Position numbers and translations under genes: made by a program | Notes under the pieces: generated by a model | What the model was told of the DNA's origin: nothing | What the model saw: only the letters and a program-made list of their open reading frames with translations | The model's database searches: none | Shown here: piece after piece, positions 13,160 to 15,386 of the stretch | Numbering within the stretch: position 1 is the first letter of the stretch | Layout: each line of letters opens with the position of its first letter | NCBI GenBank assembly: GCA_022865555.1 | Contig: JALHTD010000373.1 | Location: 1-15,386, forward strand | DNA length: 15,386 nt | From: Thermoanaerobaculaceae bacterium | GTDB lineage: Bacteria; Acidobacteriota; Thermoanaerobaculia; Thermoanaerobaculales; Thermoanaerobaculaceae | Direction of reading: 5' to 3'

Positions 13160-14131
13160 ATGAAGCACTGTCGTTTCATTGTCCCTATCCTGGGAGCCCT
13201 GCTCGTGGCAACGGCCATGGGCGCACAGGTGGTCGAGGTCGACCTCGTGATCCCCGCCTATCAGCGCGGGCCGGCAGTGGTCGGCAACCTCAACGCGGTC
13301 GGGTCCGACACCATGAACAACCTCATGACCTACTGGGGAGAGGCTTTTGCCAAGATGTACCCCACCGTCCGCATCCAGGTCGAAGGGAAGGGCTCTTCCA
13401 CGGCACCTCCGGCTCTGATCGCCGGTACCGCACAGGTAGGGCCCATGTCGCGCGACATGAAGCCGGAGGAGGTAGACGCCATCGAGAAGAAGTACGGCTT
13501 CAAGCCGACCCAGGTGCGGACCGCTCTCGACACTATCGGCATCTTCGTGAACAAGGACAATCCGATCGCCTCGCTCTCCATGCCCGAGTTGGACGCCATC
13601 TTCTCCAGGACCCGCAAGGGCGGCTACCCCAACGACCTCACGACCTGGGGTCAGCTGGGGCTGAAGGGCACATGGGCCAACAAACCCATCTCGATCTTCG
13701 GCCGCAACTCGGCCTCCGGCACCTACGGATTCTTCAAGGAGCACGCGCTCTACAAGGGCGACTACAAGGACACTGTCAAGGAGCAGCCCGGTTCGGCCTC
13801 GGTGGTGCAGGGCGTGAGCGAGGACCCGTACGCCATCGGCTACTCGGGGATCGGCTACCGCACGTCGGGGGTGCGAGCGCTTCCTGTCGCGCCCAAGGTG
13901 GGGGCGCCCCCGGTCGAAGCGAACTACGCCAACGCGCTGTCCAAGAAGTACCCCCTTTCGCGCTACCTCTTCATCTACGTCGTGCGCGACCCGCGCCGCC
14001 CGATGGACCCGCTCACCAAGGAGTTCCTCAAGTTCGTGCTGTCGCGTGAGGGCCAGGAGATCGTCGTGAAGGACGGCTTCCTGCCTCTGTCGGCCTCGGT
14101 GGTGCAGGAGGAGCTGGCGAAGCTCAATTGA
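13160..14131 (+). CDS. pstS: Phosphate ABC transporter substrate-binding protein PstS
   Basis: Periplasmic high-affinity phosphate-binding component of the PstSCAB importer. The 323-residue product starts with a signal peptide, residues 1 to about 22, ending AMGAQ. Phosphate-binding segments are visible: GSDTMNN (48-54), EGKGSSTAPPALIAGTAQVGPMSRDM (75-100) and the family signature FGRNSASGTYGFF (180-192). This is the PBP-like-2 type of PstS (compact, with SDTM), seen in many non-enteric bacteria. The ATG at 13160 has a strong GGGGAGG five bases upstream; an upstream in-frame ATG at 13085 would place non-signal sequence in front and lies inside the promoter region. pstC follows after 84 bases containing a stem-loop. 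A Pho box candidate precedes it, so induction by phosphate starvation is expected. Confidence 0.95.
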   Translation: MKHCRFIVPILGALLVATAMGAQVVEVDLVIPAYQRGPAVVGNLNAVGSDTMNNLMTYWGEAFAKMYPTVRIQVEGKGSSTAPPALIAGTAQVGPMSRDMKPEEVDAIEKKYGFKPTQVRTALDTIGIFVNKDNPIASLSMPELDAIFSRTRKGGYPNDLTTWGQLGLKGTWANKPISIFGRNSASGTYGFFKEHALYKGDYKDTVKEQPGSASVVQGVSEDPYAIGYSGIGYRTSGVRALPVAPKVGAPPVEANYANALSKKYPLSRYLFIYVVRDPRRPMDPLTKEFLKFVLSREGQEIVVKDGFLPLSASVVQEELAKLN

Positions 14132-14151
14132 TCGGACTATGACCGAGGTGA

Positions 14152-14177
14152 CCCGGAACGGCGAGGGCCGTTCGGGG
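14152..14177 (+). terminator. Stem-loop between pstS and pstC, likely partial terminator or mRNA stabiliser
   Basis: CCCGGAACGG (14152-14161) pairs with CCGTTCGGGG (14168-14177) with one G-G mismatch, nine pairs around a six-base loop, followed by TTATGCTT. It lies 20 bases after the pstS stop. A leaky intercistronic structure would give more PstS than PstC, as binding proteins usually require. Confidence 0.45.
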
Positions 14178-14215
14178 TTATGCTTCTCGGCCGGGAGCTC
14201 GGAGTTGGAGAAGGT

Positions 14216-15386
14216 GTGAGCCCGCTCGCCACGTCCCGCCTGCGGCACAGCCGTGCTGTGGACCGCACCGTCGCCGCCCTGATCACGGTGGGCGGCTCGG
14301 CGGTTCTTCTGGCGGTGGCGTTCCTGATGGTCTTCCTTGTGGCCCAGTGCCTCCCCCTGTTCAGGACCGGCTCGTTGCAACCTGCACCCGCTGTGAGCGA
14401 TGGGCCGGAACCCACCGCCGCCCTGGAGGACGAGTACCGGGAAAACGTCGTGATGCTCGGCCGCGACGGTACGGCGCACCTCGTGCCGCGGTCGGGCACT
14501 TCCACCTCTCTGGCTCTCGCAGGCGTCCGTCCCCCGGTCCGGCAGGCGCGCAAGGATGAAGCCGGCTCGCTGCTGGCGCTCGAGGATGGGGCAGGCACGC
14601 TGCAGGCGTGGGCGTTCGGAACCAAGGTCCGCTGGCAGGGGGACAGGCGAATCATCGAGCCGGCGCTGCAGCGGGTGTTGGCCGTTCCGTTTCCTGGAGG
14701 TGGCCACATCCTCGCGGTTGCGGGGGATCGTGAGAACCCGCACGTGATGGTTGGAACCGAGGGTGGTGCGACGGTGCTTTCGGGTTCGGGTGACGCAGCC
14801 TCGGCGGTGCGGCTGGAGCTGGGCGCAGCGCCAGAGGTGGGCGCCCTGTCGCGCGACGGCAGCGAAGCGTGGCTCGCCTCCCGGCGCGAGCTTGCATGGT
14901 TCTCGCTGGCTGGAGCAGGCGAGGGCCCACTGGCGGCTCAGGCGACTGTGCCCCTGTCTGCGGCGGCGACCGCCGCAGTCCTCGTGCTTGGGGACGTCAC
15001 CTGCCTGCTGGGTGACGAGAGCGGCAGGGTCAGCGCCTGGCAGGTGGTGACCGGCACCGTTGCCGGCAGCCGGGTGCTGGACCTGGCAGGCACCTTTCGA
15101 GGTACGGGGGCAGTCCGCAGTCTTGCCGTCTCCCAGCGCGACAAGACTTTCGCCGTCGTCCGCCCCGGTGGCGCGGAGCTCGCCTACCTCACCGGGCGTC
15201 GCATCCAGATGGCCGTCCCTAGCTTCCCAAAGGGTGTGACGCTGTTCGGCGTCTCACCACGTGGTGACGGCCTGTTCGCGGTTTCCTCCGCAGGGGCGGT
15301 GCATCGATGGGGCCTCGACCTGGCCTACCCCGAGGTCTCTGCCGCGACGCTTTTCCTGCCGGTTCGCTACGAAGGCTTCACCCAAC
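14216..15386 (+). CDS. pstC: Phosphate ABC transporter permease PstC, long form, N-terminal 390 residues
   Basis: Inner-membrane permease of the PstSCAB phosphate importer, cut by the window end. The open frame runs without a stop from a GTG at 14216, preceded by GGAG (14207-14210). Residues about 18-50 form one membrane helix (ALITVGGSAVLLAVAFLMVFL). Residues about 65-370 are a soluble, beta-rich region with repeated short strands and many Gly/Val/Ala, compatible with a propeller. The visible C-terminal end, AYPEVSAATLFLPVRYEGFTQ, matches the conserved segment that precedes the permease helices in the long PstC of Pseudomonas and Vibrio type (roughly 700 residues; E. coli PstC is 319). The permease domain itself is outside the window, so the call rests on this segment, the layout and the position after pstS. 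Confidence 0.82.
   Translation, partial: MSPLATSRLRHSRAVDRTVAALITVGGSAVLLAVAFLMVFLVAQCLPLFRTGSLQPAPAVSDGPEPTAALEDEYRENVVMLGRDGTAHLVPRSGTSTSLALAGVRPPVRQARKDEAGSLLALEDGAGTLQAWAFGTKVRWQGDRRIIEPALQRVLAVPFPGGGHILAVAGDRENPHVMVGTEGGATVLSGSGDAASAVRLELGAAPEVGALSRDGSEAWLASRRELAWFSLAGAGEGPLAAQATVPLSAAATAAVLVLGDVTCLLGDESGRVSAWQVVTGTVAGSRVLDLAGTFRGTGAVRSLAVSQRDKTFAVVRPGGAELAYLTGRRIQMAVPSFPKGVTLFGVSPRGDGLFAVSSAGAVHRWGLDLAYPEVSAATLFLPVRYEGFTQ

Noticed and set aside
11878..14049. Plus-strand open frame of about 720 codons
   Set aside because: It is antisense to the phosphodiesterase and then out of frame with pstS, both with intact catalytic or binding motifs.
1..15386. CRISPR arrays, insertion sequences, tRNA genes or attachment sites
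   Set aside because: No regularly spaced repeats, transposase-like frames, terminal repeats or cloverleaf were found by reading both strands.

Overview
The window is high-GC bacterial chromosome, almost fully coding apart from one 414-base gap. A TonB-dependent receptor and several exported enzymes imply a diderm (Gram-negative-type) cell. A DUF4388 protein, a stand-alone methylmalonyl-CoA mutase large subunit and a bacterial DUF504/MJ1316 protein would fit an Acidobacteriota-like lineage, but no rRNA or other phylogenetic marker is present, so this placement is a guess. No mobile element, CRISPR array or tRNA was seen.

Layout. 1-1500 (minus): the start of a HIT-family protein gene, cut by the window edge, downstream of murA. 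1499-1912: a non-coding gap with the murA promoter and a very strongly self-complementary element (1542-1729). 1913-2853 (plus): a small DUF504/MJ1316 protein translationally coupled to RNase III. 3002-5410 (minus): an SDR epimerase/dehydratase-like gene behind a DUF4388 gene. 5485-8879 (plus): an acyl-CoA (methylmalonyl-CoA type) mutase large subunit overlapping an exported cyclic-nucleotide phosphodiesterase/5'-nucleotidase. 8950-11094 (plus): TonB-dependent receptor. 11149-13053 (minus): an exported type I phosphodiesterase of the alkaline phosphatase superfamily. It is divergent from 13160-15386 (plus): pstS and the first 390 codons of a long-form pstC.

How it works together. From about 7.1 kb onward the genes read as a phosphate-scavenging neighbourhood: two exported phosphoesterases, an outer-membrane receptor of unknown ligand, and the start of a high-affinity phosphate ABC importer. 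A candidate Pho box lies in the divergent promoter region in front of pstS. The DUF504-RNase III pair suggests a linked RNA-processing function. A recurring feature is that genes lacking a Shine-Dalgarno sequence carry a -10-like hexamer ending 6-9 bases before the start codon, which predicts leaderless mRNAs. Genes inside operons, pstS and the mutase instead have clear ribosome binding sites.
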